Assembly (NCBI RefSeq): GCF_015477775.1
Contig: NZ_JADLQO010000005.1
Coordinates: 186,001 to 250,000 of the forward strand
Length of the DNA: 64,000 nucleotides
Source of the DNA: Nocardia abscessus
Lineage (GTDB): Bacteria > Actinomycetota > Actinomycetes > Mycobacteriales > Mycobacteriaceae
Direction: 5' to 3'
The position numbers were made by a program, and so were the translations under genes. Within the stretch, counting starts at the first letter, position 1. Each line of letters starts with the position of its first letter. Positions 55,739 through 64,000 of this stretch are shown here, one piece after another. The notes beneath the pieces are model-generated. The model was not told where the DNA came from. It did not search any database and saw only the letters and a program-made list of their open reading frames with translations.

Positions 55739-57238
55739 ATGACCGTGACGGACACGGCGACAGCGGTGCACGCGCCGCGCAAACCGGGCGGCTCAGCGCG
55801 CTGGCTCGCGCTGGCAGTGATCGCATTGGCCCAGCTCATGGTGGTTCTGGACGCCACCATCGTGACCATCTCGCTGCCGTTCGCGCAGCGTGATCTCGAC
55901 ATCAGCGACGGCAACCGGCAGTGGATGCTCACCGCCTACACGCTGATCTTCGGCGGCCTGCTGCTGTTGGGCGGCCGGATGGCCGACTACCTGGGGCGGC
56001 GCCGGATCTTCATCATCGGCCTGATCGGCTTCGCGGGCGCTTCGGCCCTGGCCGGTCTCGCCCAGAACGGTGCGGAGATGTTCGCCGGACGCGCGCTGCA
56101 GGGCGCGTTCGCCGCGCTCTTGGCCCCTGCCGCGCTCTCGCTGCTGTCGGTGACGTTCACCGAGCCCGGTGAGCGGGCCACCGCCTTCGGGGTGTTCGCG
56201 GGTATCTCCGCGGGCGGTGCGGCGCTCGGGCTGATCGCGGGCGGCGCGCTCACCGAGTACGCGTCGTGGCGCTGGTGCCTGCTGGTCAATACGCCGATCG
56301 CGCTGCTCGCGCTGCTCGGAGCGCTGGCCTGGGTGGTGAAGGACGTGCCGGCGCCGCGGGTCGGGGGCTATGACATGCCCGGTGCCGTCACGGTGACGCT
56401 GGGCCTGATCGCCATCGTGTACGGCTTCAGCCGCGCCGCCGAGGACGGCTGGCTGGCCGGTGGCACCTTGGCGCTGCTGATCGCCGGACCGGTGCTGCTC
56501 GCCGCCTTCGTCGTGATCGAACGGCGGTCGTCGAACCCGCTGCTGCCGCTGCACATCCCCGGCGAGATCAACCGGGGCGGGGCGTTCCTCGCGGCGCTGC
56601 TCATCCCGATCGCGATGTTCGCGATGTTCCTGTTCCTGAGTTACTACTTCCAGATCACGCTGGGCTACTCGGCGCTGAAGGCGGGCTTCGCCTTCCTGCC
56701 CTTCCCGGCGGGGATCGCGATCTCGGCGGGTGTCACCAGTGCCCTGCTGCCGAAGCTCGGCCCCCGTCCGCTGATGGTGGCCGGCGCCGTGCTGGGTGTC
56801 ATCGGCCTGGTGCTGCTGGCGCAGCTCGGCTACGGCGACAGCTTCCTCGCCGGGGTGCTGCCCGCCCAGGTGCTCATCGCGCTCGGCATGGGCCCGCTGT
56901 TCGTCGGGATGCAGACGGTGGCGCTGCACCAGGTGGAGGAAGCGGACTCGGGTGTGGCGTCCGCCCTGCTGAACGCGGCGCAGCAGGTCGGCGGCGCGGT
57001 CGGGACAGCGCTGCTGACCACCATCTCGGTGCAGGTCGCCGAGACCTTCGCCCAGGACAACCCCGGCATCGACAACCTGGCCGCGCGCGCCGCGATCCAC
57101 AGCTACGACGTCGCCTTCTACGTCGGGGCCGGGTTCTTCCTCGCGGCCGTACCGATCATCGCCCTGATGATCCGAGACCGGCCGCAGAACCTGATCGAAG
57201 GCTCCGAGGAGGGGGCCCGGATTCCGGTCGCGGTCTGA
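55739..57238 (+). CDS. MFS drug exporter, DHA2 family (EmrB/QacA-like)
   Basis: About 499 residues with 14 predicted membrane helices. LAQLMVVLDATIVTISLPFA in helix 1, GGRMADYLGRRRIF (motif A) and GGAALGLIAGGALTEYASWRW (motif C region, in pieces) are typical of the DHA2 multidrug group. It should export drugs or metabolites by proton exchange. The ATG at 55739 lies directly after gaggag; a GTG at 55745 has better spacing and may be the true start. It is controlled by the divergent TetR gene. A C-terminal cytoplasmic tail ends IPVAV. Confidence 0.92.
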   Translation: MTVTDTATAVHAPRKPGGSARWLALAVIALAQLMVVLDATIVTISLPFAQRDLDISDGNRQWMLTAYTLIFGGLLLLGGRMADYLGRRRIFIIGLIGFAGASALAGLAQNGAEMFAGRALQGAFAALLAPAALSLLSVTFTEPGERATAFGVFAGISAGGAALGLIAGGALTEYASWRWCLLVNTPIALLALLGALAWVVKDVPAPRVGGYDMPGAVTVTLGLIAIVYGFSRAAEDGWLAGGTLALLIAGPVLLAAFVVIERRSSNPLLPLHIPGEINRGGAFLAALLIPIAMFAMFLFLSYYFQITLGYSALKAGFAFLPFPAGIAISAGVTSALLPKLGPRPLMVAGAVLGVIGLVLLAQLGYGDSFLAGVLPAQVLIALGMGPLFVGMQTVALHQVEEADSGVASALLNAAQQVGGAVGTALLTTISVQVAETFAQDNPGIDNLAARAAIHSYDVAFYVGAGFFLAAVPIIALMIRDRPQNLIEGSEEGARIPVAV

Positions 57239-57624
57239 TCCGTCGGCAACGAGGTCCGCGCAACGAGGTCCGCGCAACGTCACGGCGTTGTGCGGATCTC
57301 GCCGTTTTGCGGGGGAGTTCCGGGCTGGTTGCCGAGCCCGAACGGAAGGCGGATCATGGCGACGACGGCGGTCGCGCCGGCGCCCGCCGCGGTGCTGAGA
57401 GACGCCGCTGACCTACCAATCGGTAACAAAGGTGGCCCAGCTCACTCCGGGGGCTGCCCGTGCGGTGAGGACTTCGGCAGCAGTACGCTTGTCTTGTTTG
57501 CACCACACGTCTCGCGGACAACGCGGGACATATACGTTGTCTGTTGGAACAGCTGGGGTCCGCTCACAAGCGTGTTCGCCTGGCCGTGCAATGAGGGCAC
57601 CATCCTAGGAGGACACGAAGATCC
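57239..57624. other. 386-base spacer upstream of icd
   Basis: The left end has 2.4 copies of the 14-base unit caacgaggtccgcg (57247-57279), running into cgcaacg...cgttgtg, a weak hairpin that may end the MFS transcript. An open frame from 57290 into icd has poor composition and no family match. The right part probably carries the icd promoter; a taggaggacacgaag ribosome-binding site is just before the start. Confidence 0.55.
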
Positions 57625-58842
57625 ATGTCCAAGATCAAGGTTGAAGGCACCGTCGTAGAACTCGACGGCGACGAGATGACCCGGATCATCTGGCAGTTCA
57701 TCAAGGACAAGCTGATCCACCCCTATCTCGACGTGAACCTGGAGTACTACGACCTCGGGATCGAATACCGAGACAAGACAGACGACCAGGTCACCGTCGA
57801 CGCCGCCGAGGCCATCAAGCGGCACGGCGTCGGTGTGAAATGCGCCACCATCACCCCGGACGAGGCGCGGGTCAAGGAATTCGGTCTCAAGAAGATGTGG
57901 CGCTCGCCCAACGGCACTATCCGCAACATCTTGGGCGGCACCATCTTCCGCGCCCCGATCATCATCTCGAACGTTCCCCGGCTGGTTCCCGGCTGGACCA
58001 AGCCGATCATCATCGGCCGCCACGCTTTCGGTGACCAGTACCGCGCCACCGACTTCAAGGTGTTCCAGGGCGGCACCGTCACCTTGACCTTCACCCCCGA
58101 CGACGGCAGCGAGCCGATCGTGCACGAGGTCGTGAAGATGCCCGAGGACGGCGGCGTCGTCATGGGCATGTACAACTTCCGCAAGTCGATCGAGGATTTC
58201 GCGCGGGCGTCGTTCAACTACGGCCTGCAGCAGAACTACCCGGTGTACATGTCGACGAAGAACACCATCCTCAAGGCCTACGACGGCATGTTCAAGGACA
58301 CGTTCCAGGACATCTTCGACGCCGAGTTCAAGAGCCAGTTCGACGCCGCGGGCCTGACCTACGAGCACCGCCTCATCGACGACATGGTCGCCTCCTCCAT
58401 GAAATGGGAGGGCGGCTACGTCTGGGCGTGCAAGAACTACGACGGCGACGTGCAGTCCGACACCGTGGCCCAGGGCTTCGGTTCGCTCGGCCTGATGACG
58501 TCGGTGCTGCTCACCCCGGACGGCCAGACCTGTGAGGCCGAGGCCGCGCACGGCACCGTCACCCGGCACTACCGCCAGCACCAGCAGGGCAAGCCGACCT
58601 CGACCAACCCGATCGCGTCGATCTTCGCCTGGACCCGTGGCCTCGAGCACCGCGGCAAGCTGGACAACACCCCCGAGGTCATCGGCTTCGCGCAGACCCT
58701 GGAGGACGTCGTCATCAAGACCGTCGAGGGCGGCCAGATGACCAAGGACCTCGCGCTGCTCGTCGGCGGGGACCAGGGCTACCTGAGCACCGAGGAGTTC
58801 CTCGGCGCGCTGGATGCCAACCTGGCTCGCGCACTGCGCTGA
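57625..58842 (+). CDS. icd: NADP-dependent isocitrate dehydrogenase (homodimeric type)
   Basis: A 405-residue isocitrate dehydrogenase of the eukaryote-like dimeric class, as Icd1 of M. tuberculosis. ELDGDEMTRIIWQFIKDKLI, KKMWRSPNGTIRNILGGTIF, RAPIIISNVPRLVPGW and GRHAFGDQYRATD form the isocitrate site; the Tyr-Asp-Gly-Asp-Val loop, TCEAEAAHGTVTRHYRQH and NPIASIFAWTRGL complete the Mg and NADP sites. It decarboxylates isocitrate to 2-oxoglutarate in the TCA cycle. It stands alone, with its own promoter and strong hairpins at the end. Confidence 0.97.
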   Translation: MSKIKVEGTVVELDGDEMTRIIWQFIKDKLIHPYLDVNLEYYDLGIEYRDKTDDQVTVDAAEAIKRHGVGVKCATITPDEARVKEFGLKKMWRSPNGTIRNILGGTIFRAPIIISNVPRLVPGWTKPIIIGRHAFGDQYRATDFKVFQGGTVTLTFTPDDGSEPIVHEVVKMPEDGGVVMGMYNFRKSIEDFARASFNYGLQQNYPVYMSTKNTILKAYDGMFKDTFQDIFDAEFKSQFDAAGLTYEHRLIDDMVASSMKWEGGYVWACKNYDGDVQSDTVAQGFGSLGLMTSVLLTPDGQTCEAEAAHGTVTRHYRQHQQGKPTSTNPIASIFAWTRGLEHRGKLDNTPEVIGFAQTLEDVVIKTVEGGQMTKDLALLVGGDQGYLSTEEFLGALDANLARALR

Positions 58843-58903
58843 GTTCGCGCGGCGCCGTCTCGGGCGCCGAACCGCGGGGCCGAGTCGCGTCGCTCGGCCG
58901 ACT

Positions 58904-58931
58904 CCGGCGCTGGGTGTTCACCCAGCGCCGG
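58904..58931. terminator. Hairpin after icd
   Basis: Arms ccggcgctgggtg and its complement with a 2-base centre (in practice about 12 bp and a 4-base loop) lie 61 bases after the icd stop. No T-tract. Serves icd and possibly the convergent gene. Confidence 0.75.
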
Positions 58932-58942
58932 GCTGACACAAT

Positions 58943-58979
58943 CGGGCACCCGCCCCACCCTCGGTGGAACGGGTGCCCG
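58943..58979. terminator. Second hairpin between icd and the oxidoreductase gene
   Basis: cgggcacccg pairs with cgggtgcccg across a 17-base centre, 13 bases before the end of the convergent oxidoreductase gene. Probably the leftward transcript's terminator. Confidence 0.7.
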
Positions 58980-58992
58980 GACTGTTTCGGGG

Positions 58993-59886
58993 TTATTTCG
59001 CGCCTGCCCCTGCTCGATCGAGCAGGCCCGCGACGGCCCGGGTGAAGCTCGCCGCGCCGTTGCCGCGTTCGACTTCGGTGTCGAACAACCGCTGCAGCGG
59101 ATCGAGCAGGTCGGTCGCCACACCCTGGTCGCGGCTCGTGATGCGGATGTTGGCCAGACCGGCCTGGTTCACCGAGAGGTCGGAGAAGTTGACCGGGTAC
59201 TGCTCGGAGTCGATCTCGGCGGCGAGCACGGGCAGCATGTCCAGCAGGGAGCGCAGCCAGGGGACCAGGAAGCCGTCGGTGAACTCGCCCGCGGTGAAGT
59301 CCGCGCTGCCCACCATCGCGACCGCCTGGAAGAATCCGGAGAACATGCCGTACATGCCCGCCAGCACGGCCATGTCGTGCAGTCCCGCCAGTCCCGCGTC
59401 CGCGCCGAGGTACTTCGCGTTCCCCAGTTCGGCGATGGTGGCGCCGTGCTCGGCTTCTGCGGCGGGGGAGCCGCTGTACATCAGCAGGGTGTCGGGCGTG
59501 CCGAGAGTTTGCGGGACGCCCAGGATGCCCGCGTCCAGGAAATGCCCGCCGCGGGCGTCGATCGCGGCGGCCAGGTCGCGCGCCTCGTCGGGACGACCGG
59601 TGGCGACGTTCAGGACGGTGCGCCCGTCCAGGTTGTCGGGCATGGCGCCGAGCAGACCGGCAGCCGCGCCGGTGTCGGCCAACGCCACCCCGACGAGCCG
59701 TCCCGCCGCGATCGCTTCGGCCACCGAAGCGGCCCGCGTGGCGCCCAATTCGCCGAGTCGAGCGTCCTTGCCCGCCGACCGATTCCACACGGTGGTCGGA
59801 TGGCCGCCGCGCAGGAAGATCTCGGCGATCGCCGCGCCCATGCGCCCCAGGCCGAGGACGGTGACCGGGGTCCGGTTGTCGTTCAT
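58993..59886 (-). CDS. NAD(P)-dependent oxidoreductase (imine reductase-like), second copy
   Basis: A 297-residue paralogue of the gene at 48568-49470. The ATG at 59886 has acggaggaacca upstream. VLGLGRMGAAIAEIFLRGGH is the Rossmann loop, VWNRSAGKDARLGELGA the NADPH-binding part, and the helical C-terminal domain includes LVPWLRSLLDMLPVLAAEI. It is divergent from an AraC-type regulator of the GlxA family, 113 bases apart, which probably controls it. The substrate is unknown. Confidence 0.88.
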   Translation of the reverse strand: MNDNRTPVTVLGLGRMGAAIAEIFLRGGHPTTVWNRSAGKDARLGELGATRAASVAEAIAAGRLVGVALADTGAAAGLLGAMPDNLDGRTVLNVATGRPDEARDLAAAIDARGGHFLDAGILGVPQTLGTPDTLLMYSGSPAAEAEHGATIAELGNAKYLGADAGLAGLHDMAVLAGMYGMFSGFFQAVAMVGSADFTAGEFTDGFLVPWLRSLLDMLPVLAAEIDSEQYPVNFSDLSVNQAGLANIRITSRDQGVATDLLDPLQRLFDTEVERGNGAASFTRAVAGLLDRAGAGAK

Positions 59887-59999
59887 TGGTTCCTCCGTCG
59901 ATGTGTGTGTTCGGGTGGGGCGCCCGCAGATCAGTCTCGGCGCTGCGAGCGGAAGACCGTGAGTGGCAGGACTGACCGGCATCGAACGTTTACTGCCAT

Positions 60000-61100
60000 A
60001 TGCTGGTTCGTGTGACCGGCAGAACTGTGGCCATGGCGATCGCTCCTGGAGCGCTGCATCCGTGGGATCTCTACGAATTGGGAGTGGTGGCGTCGATCTT
60101 CGGCACGCCACAGCCCGATCTGGCCGACCCCTGGTATGAGCTGCGTGTGTGCTCGGTAACTCCGGAACCGGACACGCAAGAGATGGGTTTCGGGGCTTTC
60201 CTGCGCCCGCAATACGGTCTGGCCGAGATGCTGGCAGCCGACACCGTGATCGTGCCCTCCGTCGCGCAGGACTGCCTCACCGCCGAACGCGAACTGCCAG
60301 GGGAGTTGCTCGACGCCCTGACCGAAGCCCACCGCCGCGGCGCCCGCATGGTCGCCCTGTGCGACGGCACCTTCGCGCTGGCCGCAGCCGGACTCCTGCA
60401 CGGACGCCGCGTCACCGCGCACTGGGAGCACGCACCGCTGCTGGCCGAGCGCTACCCGAGCGTCGAGGTCGACGGCTCGGTGCTCTACGTCGACGACGAG
60501 GACATCCTGACCAGCGCGGGCATGACCGCCGCGCTGGATCTCTGCCTGCACCTGGTGCGCCGCGACCTCGGCGCCGCCGTCGCCAACCGGCTGGCCCGCC
60601 GCATGGTGATCCCGCCGCACCGCTCGGGCGGGCAGGCGCAGTTCGTCGACCTGACGGTTCCGGCGCGCGCCGAGGACGACCTCGGTCCGGTGCTCCAGTG
60701 GGCCATCGCCCACCTCGACGAACCGCTCACCGTGGAGACCCTGGCCGCCAAGGCGAACATGAGCGAGCGCACCTTCCACCGCCGCCTGCAACGGTCCACG
60801 GGCGCCACCCCGATGCAGTGGCTGCTCGGCCAACGCCTCGCCCATGCCCAATCGCTGCTGGAATCCACGGACTACGGCATCGAGCGGATCAGCCGGATGT
60901 CCGGGCTCGGCACCGCCACCAACCTGCGCCGCCACTTCTCCGGTGTGGTCGGGGTATCGCCCGCCGAGTACCGGCGCACGTTCCGGCAGGGCGAACCGGC
61001 GGACGTCCGCCCGGCGCGGCAGTCGGGGATGAGCGTGCCCGCAGATGCCCGAGGTCTTCGTCCCGTCCGGGTGCACGCGAGTGCCCCTAAATCCGTTTAG
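60000..61100 (+). CDS. GlxA-type AraC regulator with DJ-1/PfpI domain
   Basis: A 366-residue regulator. The N-terminal half (about 10-190) is a DJ-1/PfpI domain; the nucleophile elbow position reads MVALCDGTFALAAAG near 120, with Cys retained. The C-terminal AraC domain (about 228-330) has two helix-turn-helices, VETLAAKANMSERTFHRRLQ and ERISRMSGLGTATNLRRHFS. A basic tail follows. Such proteins sense small molecules, for example amines or carnitine, and activate adjacent catabolic genes. The divergent oxidoreductase and downstream exporter are the likely targets. Confidence 0.9.
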   Translation: MLVRVTGRTVAMAIAPGALHPWDLYELGVVASIFGTPQPDLADPWYELRVCSVTPEPDTQEMGFGAFLRPQYGLAEMLAADTVIVPSVAQDCLTAERELPGELLDALTEAHRRGARMVALCDGTFALAAAGLLHGRRVTAHWEHAPLLAERYPSVEVDGSVLYVDDEDILTSAGMTAALDLCLHLVRRDLGAAVANRLARRMVIPPHRSGGQAQFVDLTVPARAEDDLGPVLQWAIAHLDEPLTVETLAAKANMSERTFHRRLQRSTGATPMQWLLGQRLAHAQSLLESTDYGIERISRMSGLGTATNLRRHFSGVVGVSPAEYRRTFRQGEPADVRPARQSGMSVPADARGLRPVRVHASAPKSV

Positions 61101-61281
61101 CTCGTCGTCGCTTGTCAGAGGGCTGGCGTCGGGTCGATGCTGGAGTGTGGCGCGCGGACTGACTCATTCGTCCGTATTGCGGGGATTGCGGGGTTGGCCT
61201 GCGTCATTCATCGACGTTGCGGTGGGCGAACTCACGTTTGCCCGGGAAGCGAATACGGACCGCGGACGGTTACATGAACAC

Positions 61282-62490
61282 GTGACCAGCCCCGTGACCA
61301 CGAGCACCACCGCGCCGCCCGAGCGAACCGATTGGCACGTGCCCGCCATGCTGGCCCTTGCCCTCGGCGGATTCGGGATCGGGACAACCGAATTCGTCAC
61401 CATGGGGTTGCTGCCGGATATCGCGTCGGCCCTCCACGTCTCCGAGCCGACGGCGGGGCACGCGGTGTCGGCCTACGCGCTCGGGGTGGTGATCGGCGCA
61501 CCGCTGATCGCCGCGCTGGCCGCGCGGGTGGCGCGCAAGCGGCTGCTCGTCGCGCTCATGGTGGCCTTCACGCTGGGCAATGCGGCGACCGTGCTGGCAC
61601 CCTCGTTCGAGACGCTGGTCCTGGCCCGGTTCGTCTCGGGATTGCCGCACGGCGCCTACTTCGGTGTCGCCTCGCTGGCCGCCGCAACCCTCGCTCCGGT
61701 CGGACAGCGGGCCAAAGCGGTTGCCGCGGTTATGCTGGGCTTGAGCGCCGCCAATGTCGTCGGCGTTCCCGCGGCTACCTGGCTCGGTCAGCATCTGGGC
61801 TGGCGAGACGCGTTCGTGGTGGTCGCGCTGATCGGGATCGCCACCGTGGCCGCGCTGCTGCGCTTCGTCCCGGAACTCACCGGCATCACGATGACCGACC
61901 CGATGACCGAACTCGGCGCGCTGCGTCGTCCCCAGGTGCTGTTGACGCTGCTGGTCGGTGCCGTCGGGTTCGGCGGGATGTTCGCCGTCTACACCTACAT
62001 CGCGACCACGCTCACCGACGTCGCGGGTCTGCGGGCCGGTGCGGTGCCGTTGGTACTGATGCTGTTCGGCGTGGGCATGGTGATCGGCAACATCGTCGGC
62101 GGCGTGCTCGCCGATCGCGGCGTGGACCGCGCCGTCTTCGCCGCGATGATCGCGATGGCCGTCATCCTGAGCGGCTTCGTCGCCGCCGCCCACAATCCCT
62201 ACACCGCGGCCGTCGGCGCGTTGTTCGTCGGCGCCTCCGGGGCCGCGCTGGCGCCCGGTCTGCAGACCCGGCTGATGGACGTCGCGGCCGATGCCCAGAC
62301 CCTCGCCGCCGCCCTCAACCACGCCGCACTGAACATCGCCAACGCCGCAGGCGCCTGGCTCGGCGGACTGGTCATCGCCGCGGGCCTCGGCTACACGGCT
62401 CCGGCCGTGGTCGGCGCCGGTTTGGCCGCGACCGGCGTGTTGTTGTTCGCCGTGACGGTCTGGATCGCGATGCGCGACGACAACGCCTGA
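61282..62490 (+). CDS. MFS transporter, DHA1 family
   Basis: A 402-residue, 12-helix transporter. GGFGIGTTEFVTMGLLPDIA near 30 is the same signature as in the transporter at 4346-5533, and the two are paralogues. ARVARKRLLVAL is motif A. The GTG at 61282 (VTSPVTTSTTAPPER) is likely; another GTG four codons on is possible. It follows the AraC gene by 181 bases on the same strand. The substrate is unknown; the class covers sugars, chloramphenicol and arabinose-like compounds. Confidence 0.88.
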   Translation: MTSPVTTSTTAPPERTDWHVPAMLALALGGFGIGTTEFVTMGLLPDIASALHVSEPTAGHAVSAYALGVVIGAPLIAALAARVARKRLLVALMVAFTLGNAATVLAPSFETLVLARFVSGLPHGAYFGVASLAAATLAPVGQRAKAVAAVMLGLSAANVVGVPAATWLGQHLGWRDAFVVVALIGIATVAALLRFVPELTGITMTDPMTELGALRRPQVLLTLLVGAVGFGGMFAVYTYIATTLTDVAGLRAGAVPLVLMLFGVGMVIGNIVGGVLADRGVDRAVFAAMIAMAVILSGFVAAAHNPYTAAVGALFVGASGAALAPGLQTRLMDVAADAQTLAAALNHAALNIANAAGAWLGGLVIAAGLGYTAPAVVGAGLAATGVLLFAVTVWIAMRDDNA

Positions 62491-62557
62491 AACGTTCGTG
62501 CGGCGGGCGGAATCCGGACTTCGGCGCCCGCAGTCAGACGAAGCGGTCGGGTGAGGA

Positions 62558-63199
62558 CTATTCGGCGGGTCGGCCGACCAGGGCGTGGCCGGCGATCTCG
62601 TGCAGATGTGCCGAGGCACGGCGCCAACGGCGTTGCGCCCGCTCGGCATCCGGGTCGATGAAATTCGAGATCAGGATGCCGCGCAGCGCGTCCATGGCCG
62701 TGTAGACGAAGTCGCGCGCCTCCTTGCGGCGCACATCGTCGGGCACGAAACGGGCGACCGCCATCAGCACGGCGTTGTTGACGAACGGCTCGACCTTCTC
62801 CATCGCCGCGGCCAGTACCGGATCGGTCCGCCCTGCCACCCACAGTTCGACGGTCGCGATGAACAGCGGGCCCTGGTGGAGGTCCCACAGGAAGTCCAGC
62901 GCCGCCGCCACCGGATCGTCACCGGCTTCCACCCGGGACATTTCCCGCATGGCACTCTCGGCGCGCAGCTGCGCCAGATGACTGATCGCGGCGACCACCA
63001 GATCGGTTTTCGATCCGAAGTGATGCACTTGGGCCCCGCGCGTCACACCGGCGCGTTCGGCGACCCGTGGCGTCGTGGTTCCCGCGTATCCGTACTCGAC
63101 CAGGCAGTCCACGGTCGCGTCGAGCAGCCGGGTGCGCATCTCGGTGCTGCGCTGCTCTTGCGTCCGGCGCTGCTGTTTCACGATTACGCTCCTGGCCAC
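62558..63199 (-). CDS. TetR-family regulator
   Basis: A 213-residue TetR protein. The DNA-binding domain is about 15-65: RLLDATVDCLVEYGYAGTTT, RVAERAGVTRGAQVHHF and GSKTDLVVAAISHLA. The ligand domain contains VELWVAGRTDPVL, common in regulators of lipid metabolism. Two palindromes ACATACA-N4-TGTATGT lie at 63217 and 63460, the first at its own promoter and the second just upstream of the thiolase gene, so it should regulate both itself and lipid degradation genes. Confidence 0.9.
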   Translation of the reverse strand: MARSVIVKQQRRTQEQRSTEMRTRLLDATVDCLVEYGYAGTTTPRVAERAGVTRGAQVHHFGSKTDLVVAAISHLAQLRAESAMREMSRVEAGDDPVAAALDFLWDLHQGPLFIATVELWVAGRTDPVLAAAMEKVEPFVNNAVLMAVARFVPDDVRRKEARDFVYTAMDALRGILISNFIDPDAERAQRRWRRASAHLHEIAGHALVGRPAE

Positions 63200-63216
63200 C
63201 GCTAGATCCTACACTT

Positions 63217-63234
63217 ACATACAGCACTGTATGT
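63217..63234. promoter_or_regulatory. TetR operator A (own promoter)
   Basis: ACATACA-GCAC-TGTATGT, a perfect 7-bp inverted repeat with a 4-base centre, 18 bases upstream of the TetR start. Confidence 0.82.
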
Positions 63235-63459
63235 TCCAGACGTCCGGATGGGGTGCCGACGAGTCGGTGACGCACAGAACGGGTCACTCGATCGCGATCG
63301 GCGGGGGAGTGTTCGCCTCGGCAATCAAGTAGTTCGACCTGCGGCGCGACGGCTCAGTGATCAGAACACATGCATGTCTCACTGTATGTACCAGGCAATA
63401 CGCAATTGCCTGGTTATCTGCGTGATCGTGGCACTTCCGCCGCCGAGCCTTGCCCACTT

Positions 63460-63477
63460 ACATACAAATATGTATGT
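63460..63477. promoter_or_regulatory. TetR operator B (thiolase promoter)
   Basis: ACATACA-AATA-TGTATGT, identical arms and the same 4-base spacing as operator A, 61 bases upstream of the thiolase start. Confidence 0.82.
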
Positions 63478-63537
63478 TTGTTTTCAGCTCGTTCCGGGCG
63501 GCCGCCCCCGCGGTGCACGCACAACCTGAGGAGTTCG

Positions 63538-64000
63538 ATGGCGAACAAGGTCTACGTCGTCGGTGTCGGCATGACGAAGTTCGAGAAGCCGGGCCGCCGC
63601 CTCGTCGAGGAAGCCGACGGCACCACTCGTGCCTGGGACTATCCGGACATGGCCAGGGAGTCGGGTACCAAGGCGCTCGCGGACGCGGGCATCGCCTACG
63701 ACCTGGTGGAGCAGGCTTACGTCGGCTACGTCTACGGCGAATCCACCTCCGGTCAGCGTGCCGTCTACGAACTCGGCATGACCGGCATTCCGGTGGTCAA
63801 CGTGAACAACAACTGCTCCACCGGCTCGACGGCGCTGTACCTCGCGGCGCAGGCGATCCGGGGCGGGCTGGCGGAATGCACGCTGGCGCTCGGCTTCGAG
63901 AAGATGCAGCCCGGCTCGCTCGGCTCCACCTGGGACGACCGCGAGCAGCCCATGGCCAAGCATGTCATGGCGCTGGCCGAGATCTCCGAGGTGCTGTTCC
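63538..64000 (+). CDS. Thiolase-family (SCP-x/lipid-transfer) protein, 5' part
   Basis: The first 154 codons of a thiolase-like protein that runs off the window. The ATG at 63538 has tgaggagttcg before it. YVVGVGMTKFEKPGRR at the start and VNVNNNCSTGSTALYLAAQA near 82-101, with the nucleophile Cys, are typical of the SCP-x thiolases that cleave steroid or branched side chains. LGFEKMQPGSLGSTW follows. Control by the adjacent TetR is indicated by shared operators. Partners such as acyl-CoA dehydrogenases may follow outside the window. Confidence 0.93.
   Translation, partial: MANKVYVVGVGMTKFEKPGRRLVEEADGTTRAWDYPDMARESGTKALADAGIAYDLVEQAYVGYVYGESTSGQRAVYELGMTGIPVVNVNNNCSTGSTALYLAAQAIRGGLAECTLALGFEKMQPGSLGSTWDDREQPMAKHVMALAEISEVLF

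Larger units (their letters stand above)
63200..63537. other. 338-base divergent regulatory region (TetR and thiolase)
   Basis: No gene is convincing. It contains two matching palindromic operators and, between them at about 63371-63395, a partial site in which cactgtatgt and the following bases repeat operator 1 almost exactly. The thiolase ribosome-binding site gaggag lies just before 63538. Confidence 0.7.

Noticed and set aside
57290..57658. 122-codon frame running into icd
   Set aside because: No ribosome-binding site, composition unlike neighbours, and it covers the icd leader and start.

Overview
The window is high-GC actinobacterial DNA, most likely from Nocardia or a close mycolic-acid-containing relative. 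GTG starts are common, many genes overlap by 4-8 bases, and WhiB, SigD/RsdA, GuaB3, GroEL1 with a His-rich tail and the ImuA'/ImuB/DnaE2 mutasome are all present. From memory, the order of conserved genes follows the Mycobacterium tuberculosis stretch from about Rv3439c to Rv3339c: glmS, nnr, alr, tsaE-tsaB-rimI-tsaD, groES-groEL1, whiB3, the Rv3415c-like gene, sigD, rsdA, DUF5319, guaB2, guaB3, guaA, imuA', imuB, dnaE2, trmL, metX, metY and icd. Local insertions interrupt this order. No tRNA, rRNA, CRISPR array or transposase gene was recognised.

Region by region. 1-8.1 kb: the end of a Pro/Ala/Glu-rich protein, a small charged protein, a hydrolase divergent from glmS, a MarR-MFS divergent pair, a cupredoxin lipoprotein and the nicotinamide-nucleotide repair enzyme. 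8.5-13.5 kb: a tightly overlapping operon for alanine racemase, a hydrolase and the t6A tRNA-modification genes. 13.6-17.9 kb: a membrane actin-like protein divergent from groES-groEL1, which is under a CIRCE operator. 18-23.6 kb: a sigma/anti-sigma pair with an unusually short anti-sigma, whiB3, and sigD-rsdA ending in a strong terminator. 23.8-29.6 kb: guanine nucleotide synthesis (guaB, guaB3, guaA), with guaB3 bracketed by two 134-bp copies of a palindromic repeat in inverted orientation. 29.6-35.2 kb: a PspC/LiaF-like protein divergent from a PspC-histidine kinase and LuxR regulator (LiaFSR/EsrISR-like envelope stress module), and a Ser/Thr kinase.

35.3-46.2 kb: the SOS mutasome. imuA'-imuB and dnaE2 each have a LexA-type box upstream, and a small helical-repeat protein next to dnaE2 has a third box of its own. 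46.2-53.2 kb: envelope and housekeeping genes plus two decayed copies of an XRE/DUF6879 cassette. 53.2-54.9 kb: a SAM-IV riboswitch, a metY gene reduced to its two ends by an internal deletion, and intact metX. 54.9-64 kb: TetR-controlled and AraC-linked exporters and oxidoreductases, isocitrate dehydrogenase, and the start of a thiolase-like gene that shares an operator sequence with the neighbouring TetR gene.

Most of the window is core metabolism. The points most worth a second look are the guaB3-flanking repeats, the extra SOS-boxed gene beside dnaE2, the small reading frame that bridges imuA' and imuB, the deleted metY behind its riboswitch, the truncated anti-sigma factor, and a hydrolase whose nucleophile serine is replaced by alanine.
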